A stretch of DNA of 64,000 bases. Source: Micromonospora marina (GTDB taxonomy: Bacteria > Actinomycetota > Actinomycetes > Mycobacteriales > Micromonosporaceae). The translations under genes and the position numbers were made by a program. The DNA lies in the NCBI RefSeq assembly GCF_900091565.1, contig NZ_FMCV01000011.1, positions 31,247-95,246 on the forward strand, written 5' to 3'. The stretch's first letter is position 1. Each line of letters begins with the position of its first letter. Below the pieces are notes generated by a model. The model did not search any database, was not told where the DNA came from, and was given only the letters and a program-made list of their open reading frames with translations. Positions 45,224 through 53,938 of the stretch are shown piece by piece.

Positions 45224-46291
45224 ATGTATGGCAATGACTTCGCCCCGCCGGAGGACGCTCCGGGCGGCGGCCTGCTCGGCGAGGTGGAGGCGGCGGAGGC
45301 GGCGCTGCGCGAGGCGGCGGCTCGGGCCCGGCGCGGCGGTCCGGCACCGGACGAGGACGTCGAGGCGTACTTCACCGACGTCATCAACGCGGACCAGAAG
45401 ATCGAACCCCGCGACTGGATGCCCGAGGCGTACCGCAGGACGCTGATCCGGCAGATCGCCCAGCACGCCCACTCCGAGATCATCGGCATGCAGCCCGAGG
45501 GCAACTGGATCAGCCGGGCGCCGTCGCTCAAGCGCAAGGCGATCCTGCTCGCCAAGGTGCAGGACGAGGCCGGGCACGGCCTCTACCTCTACGCGGCCGC
45601 CGAGACGCTCGGCATCAGCCGCGACGAGCTGGTGGACCTGCTGCTCGACGGGCGGCAGAAGTACAGCTCGATCTTCAACTACCCGACTCTGACCTGGGCC
45701 GACGTGGGCGCGATCGGCTGGCTCGTGGACGGCGCGGCGATCGTCAACCAGGTGCCGCTGTGCCGCTGCTCCTACGGGCCGTACGCCCGGGCGATGATCC
45801 GGGTCTGCAAGGAGGAGTCGTTCCACCAGCGGCAGGGCTACGAGATCCTGCACACGCTGGCGCACGGCACCCCGGCGCAGAAGGCGATGGCCCAGGACGC
45901 GGTGGACCGCTGGTGGTACCCCTCACTGGCCATGTTCGGCCCGCCGGACGGCGACTCGACGCACAGCGCCCAGTCCATGGCCTGGAAGATCAAGCGCTTC
46001 TCCAACGACGAGCTGCGCCAGCGGTTCGTCGACATGTGCGTCGGTCAGGCGGAGGTGCTCGGCCTCACCCTCCCCGACCCGGACCTGCGCTGGAACGACG
46101 AGCGGCAGGCGTACGACTACACCCAGCCCGACTACGCCGAGCTGATGCGGGTGATCAAGGGCGACGGGCCGTGCAACCGGGAGCGCATGGCGCACCGGCG
46201 CAAGGCGCACGCCGACGGCGCGTGGGTACGGGAGGCCGCCGCGGCGTACGCCGCGAAGCGGGCGGAGCGAAAGGAACCGGTAGCGGCATGA
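45224..46291 (+). CDS. paaA: Phenylacetyl-CoA epoxidase subunit PaaA
   Basis: 355 aa from the ATG at 45224 ([11 protein letters not shown]). Catalytic di-iron subunit of the multicomponent 1,2-phenylacetyl-CoA epoxidase. Metal ligand motifs are in [15 protein letters not shown] and [15 protein letters not shown]. Also [28 protein letters not shown] is a PaaA signature in two parts. The residue stretch upstream of 45224 in the same frame is not PaaA-like. No Shine-Dalgarno is visible; it may be leaderless. The stop overlaps the paaB start. Confidence 0.95.
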   Translation: MYGNDFAPPEDAPGGGLLGEVEAAEAALREAAARARRGGPAPDEDVEAYFTDVINADQKIEPRDWMPEAYRRTLIRQIAQHAHSEIIGMQPEGNWISRAPSLKRKAILLAKVQDEAGHGLYLYAAAETLGISRDELVDLLLDGRQKYSSIFNYPTLTWADVGAIGWLVDGAAIVNQVPLCRCSYGPYARAMIRVCKEESFHQRQGYEILHTLAHGTPAQKAMAQDAVDRWWYPSLAMFGPPDGDSTHSAQSMAWKIKRFSNDELRQRFVDMCVGQAEVLGLTLPDPDLRWNDERQAYDYTQPDYAELMRVIKGDGPCNRERMAHRRKAHADGAWVREAAAAYAAKRAERKEPVAA

Positions 46292-46632
46292 GCGAACGCA
46301 CCGAGCGAAGCGAGGGCCGTGAGGGCATGCCCAGCCAGTACGGCATGAGCGGTGCGTCCTCTCCCCTGTGGGAGGTCTTCGTGCGGGCCCGCCGTGGCCT
46401 GTCGCACACCCACGTCGGCAGCCTGCACGCCCCCGACGCCGAGCTGGCCCTGCGCAACGCCCGGGACCTCTACACCCGCCGCCAGGAGGGCGTCTCCATC
46501 TGGGTGGTGCCGGCGGGCGCGATCACCGCGTCCAGCCCGGACGAGAAGGACGCGTTCTTCGACCCGGCCGCCGACAAGGTCTACCGCCACCCGACGTTCT
46601 ACGAGGTCCCCGAAGGGGCGGCCCACCTATGA
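46288..46632 (+). CDS. paaB: Phenylacetyl-CoA epoxidase subunit PaaB
   Basis: 114 aa from the ATG that overlaps the paaA stop. The core begins at [20 protein letters not shown] and continues [31 protein letters not shown], matching PaaB. The first 13 residues ([13 protein letters not shown]) come from a GAGCG-rich sequence that looks like an intergenic repeat, so translation may really begin at the ATG 39 nt later (46327). Structural subunit between PaaA-PaaC and the reductase. Confidence 0.93.
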   Translation: MSERTERSEGREGMPSQYGMSGASSPLWEVFVRARRGLSHTHVGSLHAPDAELALRNARDLYTRRQEGVSIWVVPAGAITASSPDEKDAFFDPAADKVYRHPTFYEVPEGAAHL

Positions 46633-47348
46633 GTCTCGACTTCACGCTCGCCATCGGCGACGACGCGCTCGTCGCGGCGCAGCGCCTCGGTGAGTGGACC
46701 TCCCGCGCGCCGGAGATGGAGGAGGACATCGCGCTCGCGAACATCGCCCTCGACCAGCTCGGCGCGGCACGGCTGCTGCTCACGTACGCGGGCGAGCTGG
46801 AGGGCGCGGGCCGCGACGAGGACGACCTGGCCTATCTGCGCGGCGACCGCGAGTTCCGCAACTGCCTGCTGGTCGAGCTGCCCAACGGCGATTTCGGCGT
46901 GACCATGGCGAAGCTGTTCTTCCTGGCCGCGTACCAGTCGCCGCTCTACACGGCGCTGGCCGGCTGCGCGGACGAACGGCTGGCGGCGGTCGGGGCGAAG
47001 GCGCGCAAGGAGTCGGCGTACCACCTGGACCACGCCGCGCTGTGGGTGAAGCGGCTCGGCGACGGCACCGAGGAGTCGCACCGGCGCATGCAGGACGCGG
47101 TCGACGAGGTGTGGCCGTACGTCCACGAGCTGTTCGCCCCGGACCCGGCGGCGCCGGTCGACCCGTCCACCCTTCGGGCCGACTTCGACGCCACCGTCTC
47201 CGCCGTGCTGGACGAGGCCACGCTGACCCGGCCGGAGACCGGCTGGGCACCGGGTGGCGGCCGGGACGGCCTGCACACCGAGCACCTCTCGTACCTCCTC
47301 GCCGAGATGCAGGTGCTGCACCGCGCCCACCCCGGAGCGAGCTGGTGA
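46629..47348 (+). CDS. paaC: Phenylacetyl-CoA epoxidase subunit PaaC
   Basis: 239 aa, ATG overlapping the paaB stop by 4 nt. Non-catalytic ferritin-like partner of Paa[21 protein letters not shown] at the start, then LANIALDQLGAARLLLTYAG, KESAYHLDHAALWVKRLGDG and SYLLAEMQVLHRAHPGASW at the end. Followed by a 55-nt gap of GAGCGnnG-type repeat sequence before paaD, unlike the tight spacing elsewhere in the operon. Confidence 0.94.
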   Translation: MSLDFTLAIGDDALVAAQRLGEWTSRAPEMEEDIALANIALDQLGAARLLLTYAGELEGAGRDEDDLAYLRGDREFRNCLLVELPNGDFGVTMAKLFFLAAYQSPLYTALAGCADERLAAVGAKARKESAYHLDHAALWVKRLGDGTEESHRRMQDAVDEVWPYVHELFAPDPAAPVDPSTLRADFDATVSAVLDEATLTRPETGWAPGGGRDGLHTEHLSYLLAEMQVLHRAHPGASW

Positions 47349-47403
47349 GCGCGAGGAGTGCAGCGGAGCGGAGCCCCGCAGTCGCGAACGGAGGGTGGCG
47401 CTG

Positions 47404-47880
47404 GTGACAGGCGCGAGGGAGGCCGTGGCGGTGGTGGTGGACCCGGAGATCCGGGTCGTCACCATCGACGAGCTGGGCATCCTGCGCGCGGTCGACGAGG
47501 AACCGGGCACCGGCCGGGTCGTCGTCACCATCACCCCCACCTACACCGGTTGCCCGGCGATGGACGTGATCCGGGCGGACATCCGCCGGGCGCTCGCCGC
47601 CGCCGGGCATCCGGACGCCGAGGTCCGCACCGTCTACCATCCGGCGTGGAGCACCGACTGGATCTCCGACACCGGTCGGGCGAAGCTCGCCGCCGCCGGC
47701 ATCGCCCCGCCCGCGCCGCGCGGCGACGGCACGGTGGTGCCGTTGACCCTGGCCGTGCGCTGCCCGCGCTGCGGCTCGCCGGAGACCACGCAGATCAGCC
47801 GTTTCGGCTCCACCGCGTGCAAGGCGCTGTGGCGCTGCGGATCCTGTTCCGAACCCTTCGACCACCTGAAGGCGCTGTGA
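47404..47880 (+). CDS. paaD: PaaD, iron-sulfur/metal maturation protein of the paa complex
   Basis: 158 aa. MIP18/SufT-like domain (VVVDPEIRVVTIDELGILRAV) and a C-terminal zinc-ribbon-like block with CPRCGSPETTQ and CKALWRCGSC. It is needed for maturation of the epoxidase, probably of the PaaE cluster. The start is taken at GTG 47404 with GGAGGG 8 nt before; a GTG at 47395 is possible. The stop overlaps the paaE GTG. Confidence 0.92.
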   Translation: MTGAREAVAVVVDPEIRVVTIDELGILRAVDEEPGTGRVVVTITPTYTGCPAMDVIRADIRRALAAAGHPDAEVRTVYHPAWSTDWISDTGRAKLAAAGIAPPAPRGDGTVVPLTLAVRCPRCGSPETTQISRFGSTACKALWRCGSCSEPFDHLKAL

Positions 47881-48989
47881 CTGTCACCATCACCCGGCCG
47901 GTGCGCCGCCGGCCGGTCTTCCACCCGCTGCCCGTCACCGCCGTGGACCGGCTCACCGACGACTCGGTGTCGATCACGTTCGCGGTACCGGAGGCGCTGC
48001 GCGAGACGTTCGCGTTCTCCGCCGGGCAGCACCTCACCGTCCGCCGCCCGGCCGACGCCGACGGCGAGGAGGTGCGCCGGTCGTACTCGATCTGCTCCAC
48101 CCCGGACGAGCTGGCCCGGCACGGCCGGTTGCGGATCGGGGTGCGTGAGGTCCCGGGTGGGGCGTTCTCCGCGTACGCCTGCGGCGCGCTGCGCGACGGC
48201 GACACCGTCGAGGTGCTGCCGCCGCTGGGCCACTTCACCTCCGCGTTCACCCCGGACCGGGTCCGCCGGTACGGCGCGGTGGTCGCCGGTTCCGGCATCA
48301 CCCCGGTCCTCGGGCTGGCCGCGACCGCGCTGGCCACCGAGCCGCGCAGCACGTTCACGCTGGTGTACGGCAACCGCACGGCGAACACGGTGATGTTCGC
48401 CGAGGAGCTGGCCGACCTGAAGGACCGCTATCCGGCCCGGCTGCACCTGGTGCACGTGTTGTCCCGGGAGATGGGCGAGTCGGCGCTGCTGTCCGGGCGG
48501 ATCGACGCCGACCGGCTGACCCGGTTGCTCGACACCGTCGTACCCGGCGCCGAGATCGAGGAGTGGTTCCTCTGCGGCCCGTACGGCATGGTGGTGGACG
48601 CCAAGGCGGTGCTCGCGGGTCGCGGTGTGCCGGACGCGGCGGTGCACACCGAGCTGTTCCACGTCGACGCCCCGCCGGAGCCGGTCCGGCGCGAGGCCGA
48701 CCGGCCCGGGGCGGGCACCGAGGTGACGATCCTGCTGGACGGGCGTTCGTCCAGTTTCACGATGGGCCGGGACGAGCGGGTGCTCGATGCGGCCCTGCGG
48801 GTGCGCGGTGAGTTGCCGTACGCCTGCAAGGGCGGGGTGTGTTCGACCTGCCGGGCCAAGGTGACGGCCGGTGAGGTGACGATGGCGCGCAACTACGCGC
48901 TGGAGCCCGACGAGGTGGCCGCCGGTTACGTGCTGACCTGCCAGTCCAGCCCGGTCACCGACGAACTGACTGTCGACTACGACGCGTAG
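47877..48989 (+). CDS. paaE: Phenylacetyl-CoA epoxidase reductase subunit PaaE
   Basis: 370 aa. FAD domain (RRSYSICSTPDELARHG), NAD(P)H domain (GSGITPVLGLAATAL) and a C-terminal plant-type [2Fe-2S] ferredoxin domain with cysteines in YACKGGVCSTCRAK and LTCQS. Passes electrons from NADPH to PaaA. The operon ends here; the downstream genes of the pathway (paaG, paaZ, paaF and others) and paaK are not in this window. Confidence 0.95.
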   Translation: MTVTITRPVRRRPVFHPLPVTAVDRLTDDSVSITFAVPEALRETFAFSAGQHLTVRRPADADGEEVRRSYSICSTPDELARHGRLRIGVREVPGGAFSAYACGALRDGDTVEVLPPLGHFTSAFTPDRVRRYGAVVAGSGITPVLGLAATALATEPRSTFTLVYGNRTANTVMFAEELADLKDRYPARLHLVHVLSREMGESALLSGRIDADRLTRLLDTVVPGAEIEEWFLCGPYGMVVDAKAVLAGRGVPDAAVHTELFHVDAPPEPVRREADRPGAGTEVTILLDGRSSSFTMGRDERVLDAALRVRGELPYACKGGVCSTCRAKVTAGEVTMARNYALEPDEVAAGYVLTCQSSPVTDELTVDYDA

Positions 48990-49067
48990 GGCGCCACCGG
49001 TGAGATCACCGGCGGCGGGTCGACCACCATCCGTGACGCGTAGAACGTTGCGTCCTACACTTGGCTC

Positions 49068-49346
49068 ATGGAGCAGATCGCCGTCCGGGAGCTGAACCAG
49101 CACACCAGCCGGGTGCTGGCGCGGGTGCGCGCCGGTGAGACGGTCGAGGTGACCGATCGGGGTGAGCCGATCGCCCGCCTGGTCCCGGTGCTGGCCGGCG
49201 ACGCGCTCCTCGGCCGGTTGGTGGCCGAGGGCCGGGCCACGGCCCCGACCACGACCGGTCCGGTCCCGATGCCGCCGGTGCTCGGGGATCCCACGGTGGA
49301 CGCGGCGGCCGCGCTGGTCGAGGCGCGCGACGAGGAGCGCTGGTGA
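49068..49346 (+). CDS. Phd/YefM-type antitoxin
   Basis: 92 aa. The first 45 residues (VRELNQHTSRVLARVRAGETVEVTDRGEPIARLVP) are the Phd/YefM DNA-binding domain with the usual Glu-Leu-Asn start; the rest is a flexible Pro-rich tail that would neutralise the toxin. TACACT lies 6 nt before the ATG, with GTGACG at -35 (17-bp spacing), so it is likely leaderless and autoregulated. The stop overlaps the toxin start. Confidence 0.92.
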   Translation: MEQIAVRELNQHTSRVLARVRAGETVEVTDRGEPIARLVPVLAGDALLGRLVAEGRATAPTTTGPVPMPPVLGDPTVDAAAALVEARDEERW

Positions 49347-49753
49347 TCTATCTCGACTCGGCAGCGGTCATCAAGATGCTGCGGCGGGAGGCGGAGACGC
49401 CGGATCTGCTCGGCTGGCTGAACGAGCGCGCCGGCACCGCTCTGGTGTCGTCGGCTCTCGTCGAGGTGGAGGTGCCACGGGCGTTGCGCCGTGCCGCTCC
49501 ACAGGCGCTGGTGGGTGTCCCCTCGGTGCTGGGGCGTCTCTACCGGGTCGAGATCGACGCCACGGTCCGGGCGACAGCGGGCGCGTATCCGGAGCCGATG
49601 CTGCGCAGCCTGGACGCGGTCCACCTCGCCACCGCCGAGATCCTGGCCCGGCAGGCGGCGGCGGAGTTCGTCGCGTTCGTCACGTACGACAAGCGGCTGC
49701 TGGAGGCGGCCAAGGCGATCGGGCTGCCGGTGGCCAGTCCCGGCATGCCCTGA
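49343..49753 (+). CDS. PIN-domain toxin (VapC-like)
   Basis: 136 aa, GTG overlapping the antitoxin stop. The PIN fold acidic residues are in place: Asp5 (IYLDSAAVIKM), Glu in SALVEVEVPRAL (about 45), Asp in SLDAVHLATAEIL (about 94) and Asp in FVTYDKRLLEAA (about 113). Predicted RNase that cleaves tRNA or rRNA. Together with the Phd-type antitoxin it forms a complete type II toxin-antitoxin module between paaE and mqnC. Confidence 0.93.
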   Translation: MIYLDSAAVIKMLRREAETPDLLGWLNERAGTALVSSALVEVEVPRALRRAAPQALVGVPSVLGRLYRVEIDATVRATAGAYPEPMLRSLDAVHLATAEILARQAAAEFVAFVTYDKRLLEAAKAIGLPVASPGMP

Positions 49754-49798
49754 CCGGGTGGGTCTCTCGTCACCGGGTGAGGAGTGGCGTTTCCCGCC

Positions 49799-49821
49799 GT
49801 CGGGCCCGCGACGTACGCTCG
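49799..49821 (+). promoter_or_regulatory. Conserved promoter-like block of mqnC
   Basis: 23 bp matching the mqnE block (22 of 23; core CCCGCGACGTACGCTCG). TACGCT (49814-49819) lies exactly 7 nt before the mqnC GTG, so transcription would begin at or next to the start codon. Confidence 0.7.
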
Positions 49822-49826
49822 GGGAT

Positions 49827-51017
49827 GTGACGGCGAACCGGGAGATCGACGACATCCTGCAACGCGGCGCGGACGGCGGGCGGATCACGCCCGAGGAGGC
49901 GCTGCTGCTCTACACCGACGCGCCCTTCCACGCGCTTGGCGAGGCGGCCGACGCGGTTCGGCGGCGCCGCTACCCGGACAACATCGTCACGTACCTGATC
50001 GATCGCAACATCAACTACACGAACGTCTGCGTGACGGCGTGCAAGTTCTGCGCGTTCTACCGGGCCCCCAGGCACAAGGAGGGCTGGACCCACCCGACCG
50101 AGGAGATCCTGCGCCGCTGCGGCGAGGCGGTCGAGCTGGGCGCCACCCAGGTCATGCTCCAGGGCGGGCACCACCCGGACTACGGCGTCGAGTACTACGA
50201 GGAGCTGTTCTCCTCGGTCAAGAAGGCGTACCCGCAGCTCGCCATCCACTCGATCGGCCCGAGCGAGATCCTGCACATGGCGAAGGTCTCCGGCGTGAGC
50301 CTGGACGAGGCCATCGCCCGGATCAAGGCCGCCGGCCTGGACTCGATCGCCGGTGCCGGTGCCGAGATGCTGCCGGACCGGCCGCGTAGGGCGATCGCGC
50401 CGCTGAAGGAGTCCGGCGCCCGCTGGCTGGAGGTCATGGAGCTGGCGCACCGGCAGGGCCTGGAGTCGACGGCCACCATGATGATGGGCACCGGCGAGAC
50501 GAACGCCGAGCGCATCGAGCACCTGCGGATGATCCGCGACGTGCAGGACCGTACCGGCGGCTTCCGGGCCTTCATCCCGTGGACGTACCAGCCGGAGAAC
50601 AACCACCTCAAGGGCCGCACCCAGGCGACCACGCTGGAATACCTCCGCCTGGTCGCGGTGGCCCGGCTGTTCTTCGAGACGGTGCCGCACCTTCAGGCGT
50701 CCTGGCTGACGACCGGCAAGGACGTCGGGCAGCTCGCGTTGCACATGGGCGTGGACGACCTCGGCTCGATCATGCTGGAGGAGAACGTCATCTCCTCGGC
50801 CGGCGCCCGGCACCGGTCCAACCTGCACGAGCTGATCGGCATGATCCGGTCCGCCGACCGGATCCCGGCCCAGCGGGACACGCTCTACAACCGGCTCGCG
50901 GTGCACCACACGCCCGCCGACGACCCGAGCGACGAGCGGGTGGTCTCGCACTTCTCGTCGATCGCCCTGCCCGGCGGCGGTGCCGGGAAGTCGCTGCCGC
51001 TGGTCGAGGTCAACTGA
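49827..51017 (+). CDS. mqnC: Cyclic dehypoxanthinyl futalosine synthase (radical SAM)
   Basis: 396 aa. Radical SAM enzyme that cyclises dehypoxanthine futalosine in menaquinone synthesis. The cluster motif is CVTACKFC at residues 68, 72 and 75, followed by AFYRAPRHKEGW. LQGGHHPDYGVEYYEELF, AIHSIGPSEILHMAK and FRAFIPWTYQPENNHL are typical. GTG at 49827 is chosen because TACGCT lies 7 nt before it; the frame is open further upstream but without family sequence. It ends with GKSLPLVEVN. A strong hairpin follows about 275 nt downstream. Confidence 0.96.
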   Translation: MTANREIDDILQRGADGGRITPEEALLLYTDAPFHALGEAADAVRRRRYPDNIVTYLIDRNINYTNVCVTACKFCAFYRAPRHKEGWTHPTEEILRRCGEAVELGATQVMLQGGHHPDYGVEYYEELFSSVKKAYPQLAIHSIGPSEILHMAKVSGVSLDEAIARIKAAGLDSIAGAGAEMLPDRPRRAIAPLKESGARWLEVMELAHRQGLESTATMMMGTGETNAERIEHLRMIRDVQDRTGGFRAFIPWTYQPENNHLKGRTQATTLEYLRLVAVARLFFETVPHLQASWLTTGKDVGQLALHMGVDDLGSIMLEENVISSAGARHRSNLHELIGMIRSADRIPAQRDTLYNRLAVHHTPADDPSDERVVSHFSSIALPGGGAGKSLPLVEVN

Positions 51018-51442
51018 CCGGGTTCGGCCGTTCGGCCGGTCGGGGACCGTCGTGCGGCCGGAGCTCCGCCCGTTTCCGGTGGAGCTTCGGCCGGGGCTCT
51101 TCACCCGCGTGATCACCGGCGGCTAGCCTGCCCGCGCGACACCACCGATCCGGGCCCCGAGCAGGCAGGTAACAGGTCGGCGGCGACCTGGTTGAGCACC
51201 GCCCAATGAGCTGGCGACGCCATTACGCTTGCGGCGTTCGTCGGACCGTCGTCCTCCATCGGCCCATGAGGGCCGTCCACATAACGCACCGCGGCAGGGG
51301 CGGGATGGGTGACCATCCCGCCCCTGCCGTCTGCCGGGGTCGATCGGAATTCCCGCCGCCGGGCGGTGGCGTGGCGACGCGTCGCTCCGGTACCGTCCGT
51401 TCGTTCGGTACCTGATCACGCGTCCCTACCCCCGGGGGAACA
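51018..51442. other. 425-nt intergenic region between mqnC and the LPxTG gene
   Basis: No coding frame of family character; short frames on both strands look random. It contains one very strong hairpin (51292-51329) and, at 51389-51412, two GGTACC hexamers 18 nt apart that could be part of the promoter for the downstream gene. No other structure is named. Confidence 0.55.
51292..51329. terminator. Perfect 17-bp hairpin with GTGA loop
   Basis: Stem CGGCAGGGGCGGGATGG (51292-51308), loop GTGA, perfect complement (51313-51329). It lies 275 nt after mqnC and 113 nt before the LPxTG gene. GTGA is a GNRA-type tetraloop, which would make the RNA hairpin unusually stable. Confidence 0.8.
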
Positions 51443-52702
51443 ATGACCTTCCGCTACCGGTCCACGCTGGCCAGCGCCGGCGTGGCGGCCCTGCTCTCCA
51501 CCGCCGGTCTCGGCGCGCTCGCCGGCCCGGCGCAGGCGGCCGAGAAGGCCGACGTCCAGCTCATCCCGCTCAGCTACCAGCTCGCCAAGGGCGTCAGCGA
51601 GGCCAAGGCCAAGCCGTTCAAGTTCCAGGTGAACAACACCGTCGGGACCGTCGACGCGAAGGACGTCCGGGTCACCGTCGAGACGAAGGGCCTCAAGACC
51701 GCCAAGGTCGGCGTGCTGGTCCCGAAGGGCTGCGACATCAGCGGCACCGCCTTCTCCTGCCTGTTGGGCGACCTGCCCGCCGGCACCACTGAGGACTTCG
51801 GCATCCCGCTGTTCTCCACCGGCGGCAAGGGCGCGGCGGGCACGCTCACGGTCTCGATCAGCGCGGCGAACGGCACCGGCGTGCTGGACACGGTCGACCA
51901 CGACATCACCGTCACCGAGCGCGGCTACGACCTCACCACGTGGGTCCAGGACGTGTACGCCGGCGTGACCGTGGACGGCGACGACGCCGACGAGGCGGGC
52001 CTGCGCCCGGTCCGGCCGGGCGAGACCGCGCCGCTGGACTGGGTCGTGTTCAACGACGGCAGCAAGCGCGCCACCGGCATCGGCTACGGGATCACGCTGC
52101 CGGCCGGCGTCACCTTCGCCAAGCTGCCCGACGGCTGCGTCGCGCAGGACCTGGGCGGCTTCGCCAACGCGTACTGCGAGGACCTGGGCGCGGTGCTCAA
52201 GCCCGGTCAGTACTACACCGCCGACGTCCGGGTGACTGTCGGCGCGGACGTGACCGAGAAGCTGCTCCGGCCGGGCTTCGTCTGGGCCGCCGGCCTGGAC
52301 GGCGCCACCGGCACGCCGGAGGAGGAGCCGCGGGCCGCCAGCTCGGCGCAGCGGCGCGCGTTCGCCGAGGCCGACGACAGTGACAACACCGCCCAGTTCG
52401 ACGTCTTCGTCGACCAGAGCCCGCAGTCGACGCCGAGCCCGACGCCGACCGCCGGACCGACCTCGACTCCGACCGCCCAGCCGACCCCGACCGGTGACGC
52501 GACGGCGGTGCCGACCCCGACCGCCGGTGGTGGCGCGGGTGGCGGCACCGGCGACGGCGGCCTGCCGGTGACCGGTACGCAGGTCGGCCTGATCGGCGGC
52601 ATCGGCGCGGCGGTGCTCGCGGCCGGCGCGGCGCTGATGATGCTCTCCCGCCGCCGCAAGGTGGTCCTGGTGGCCCCGGGTGCGGAGCGCACCGGCGACT
52701 GA
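51443..52702 (+). CDS. LPxTG-anchored cell-surface protein
   Basis: 419 aa. Signal peptide ([24 protein letters not shown], cleavage near AQA-AEK), an extracellular beta-sandwich-like region of about 300 residues with two cysteine pairs ([36 protein letters not shown]), a Pro/Thr repeat linker ([22 protein letters not shown]) and a sorting signal: LPVTG, hydrophobic helix ([18 protein letters not shown]), RRR. A sortase outside this window should attach it to the wall. The domain is not recognised. Confidence 0.9.
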   Translation: MTFRYRSTLASAGVAALLSTAGLGALAGPAQAAEKADVQLIPLSYQLAKGVSEAKAKPFKFQVNNTVGTVDAKDVRVTVETKGLKTAKVGVLVPKGCDISGTAFSCLLGDLPAGTTEDFGIPLFSTGGKGAAGTLTVSISAANGTGVLDTVDHDITVTERGYDLTTWVQDVYAGVTVDGDDADEAGLRPVRPGETAPLDWVVFNDGSKRATGIGYGITLPAGVTFAKLPDGCVAQDLGGFANAYCEDLGAVLKPGQYYTADVRVTVGADVTEKLLRPGFVWAAGLDGATGTPEEEPRAASSAQRRAFAEADDSDNTAQFDVFVDQSPQSTPSPTPTAGPTSTPTAQPTPTGDATAVPTPTAGGGAGGGTGDGGLPVTGTQVGLIGGIGAAVLAAGAALMMLSRRRKVVLVAPGAERTGD

Positions 52703-52709
52703 CCGGGAC

Positions 52710-52762
52710 CGGGTACGCGACCAGGGCGGGGTGGGTGACCACCTCGCCCGGTCGCGTACCCG
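52710..52762. terminator. Long hairpin terminator after the LPxTG gene
   Basis: A stem of about 23 bp (CGGGTACGCGACC paired with GGTCGCGTACCCG, then a second block) with one bulged A (52723) and one possible G-T pair, closed by the same GTGA loop as the hairpin at 51292. Confidence 0.85.
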
Positions 52763-52800
52763 GGGGCAGGCGGGGGCGGCGTGGCTGGCAGAGTGGAGGG

Positions 52801-53511
52801 GTGAGCCGTACCCCGCAGGGCCAGCGCGCCAGCCTGGACAAGCAGCCGCACGAAGTCGCCGCGATGTTCGACGGCGTCGCCGCCCGCTACGACCTGACGA
52901 ACACCGTGCTCTCGTTCGGGCAGGACCGGTCCTGGCGGCGGGCCACCCGGGCGGCGCTCGGGCTGCGGCCGGGCGAGCGGGTGCTCGACGTGGGCGCCGG
53001 CACTGGTGTGTCGACCGAGGAACTGGCCCACTCCGGGGCGTACGCGGTGGGCGCGGACCTGTCGCTGGGCATGCTGCAAGCCGGCAAGCGCACCCGGCCG
53101 TCGGTGCCGTTGCTGGCCGGGGACGCGCTGCGGCTGCCGTTCGCCGACGCCAGTTTCGACGCGGTGACCATCTCCTTCGCGCTGCGCAACGTCAACGACA
53201 CCGACGCGGCGCTGGCCGAGCTGGCGCGGGTGACCCGGCCGGGCGGGCGGCTGGTGGTCTGCGAGTTCAGCACGCCGGTCAATCCGGCGTTCCGTACCGT
53301 CTACCTGTCGTACCTGATGCGGTCGTTGCCGGCGGTGGCGCGCGCGGTGTCGAGCAACCCGGACGCCTACGTCTATCTGGCGGAGTCGATCCGGGCCTGG
53401 CCGGACCAGGCGGCGCTGGCCGCGCGGATCGGCGCGGCCGGCTGGGGCCGGGTGGCCTGGCGCAACCTGACCGGCGGCGTCGTGGCGCTGCACCGGGCCG
53501 TCCGAAACTGA
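52801..53511 (+). CDS. menG: Demethylmenaquinone methyltransferase
   Basis: 236 aa (also called ubiE). SAM-dependent methylation of demethylmenaquinone, the last step of menaquinone synthesis. Motif I is [16 protein letters not shown]; later [18 protein letters not shown] and [17 protein letters not shown] are typical of the UbiE/MenG family. CAGAGT lies 6 nt before the GTG; GGAGGG abuts the start codon, too close for normal pairing, so the start may be leaderless. Adjacent to a geranylgeranyl reductase and the nuo operon. Confidence 0.94.
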   Translation: MSRTPQGQRASLDKQPHEVAAMFDGVAARYDLTNTVLSFGQDRSWRRATRAALGLRPGERVLDVGAGTGVSTEELAHSGAYAVGADLSLGMLQAGKRTRPSVPLLAGDALRLPFADASFDAVTISFALRNVNDTDAALAELARVTRPGGRLVVCEFSTPVNPAFRTVYLSYLMRSLPAVARAVSSNPDAYVYLAESIRAWPDQAALAARIGAAGWGRVAWRNLTGGVVALHRAVRN

Positions 53512-53585
53512 CCGTCCGGTCAGCGGTATCTGGTCATTTCGTGAATATCCGGTTTCGGTCTACTTTGCCCCGTAGGCTCGCCTCC

Positions 53586-53804
53586 ATGACCGGACCAGAC
53601 CAGGCCGCCACCGACGACGACGCCGCCGAGCTGATCGCGCAGCTCCGCGAGCTGGCCGGCGCGGATCCCGCCGACGTCCGGCAGGTCGTCGCCGAGGTGC
53701 TCGCCGCGCTGGACCGGGCCGCGGGTGGGGCGTTGCGCGACCATCTGCCCGAAACCATCCGGCTCGACGCCGGACTCGGACCGGCCGCGCAGGCGCGCCC
53801 CTGA
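53586..53804 (+). CDS. Small acidic helical protein (72 aa)
   Basis: TAGGCT lies 7 nt before the ATG, with no ribosome binding site. The protein is helical and acidic (DDDAAELIAQLRELAG, then VRQVVAEVLAALDRAAGG). No family is recognised. It sits between menG and the geranylgeranyl reductase on the same strand; its frame is a continuation of a long open frame, so the coding call rests on the promoter-like hexamer and protein composition. Confidence 0.6.
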   Translation: MTGPDQAATDDDAAELIAQLRELAGADPADVRQVVAEVLAALDRAAGGALRDHLPETIRLDAGLGPAAQARP

Positions 53805-53938
53805 CCGGTCTCGACGCCCCTACCGGCGCGTTTCCGCGAAGTTAGGCCCCCCTCAGCGCGTACTGGTGTAACGCCGGTCATAGACTCCAACCGGATCGGC
53901 TTGTGAAGCATTTCACGAGCATGCGGGAGGAGGCGCGG

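Noticed and set aside
51113..51419. Short frames on both strands in the gap after mqnC
   Set aside because: No start with ribosome binding site or promoter hexamer, composition random, and they run through the perfect hairpin at 51292-51329.
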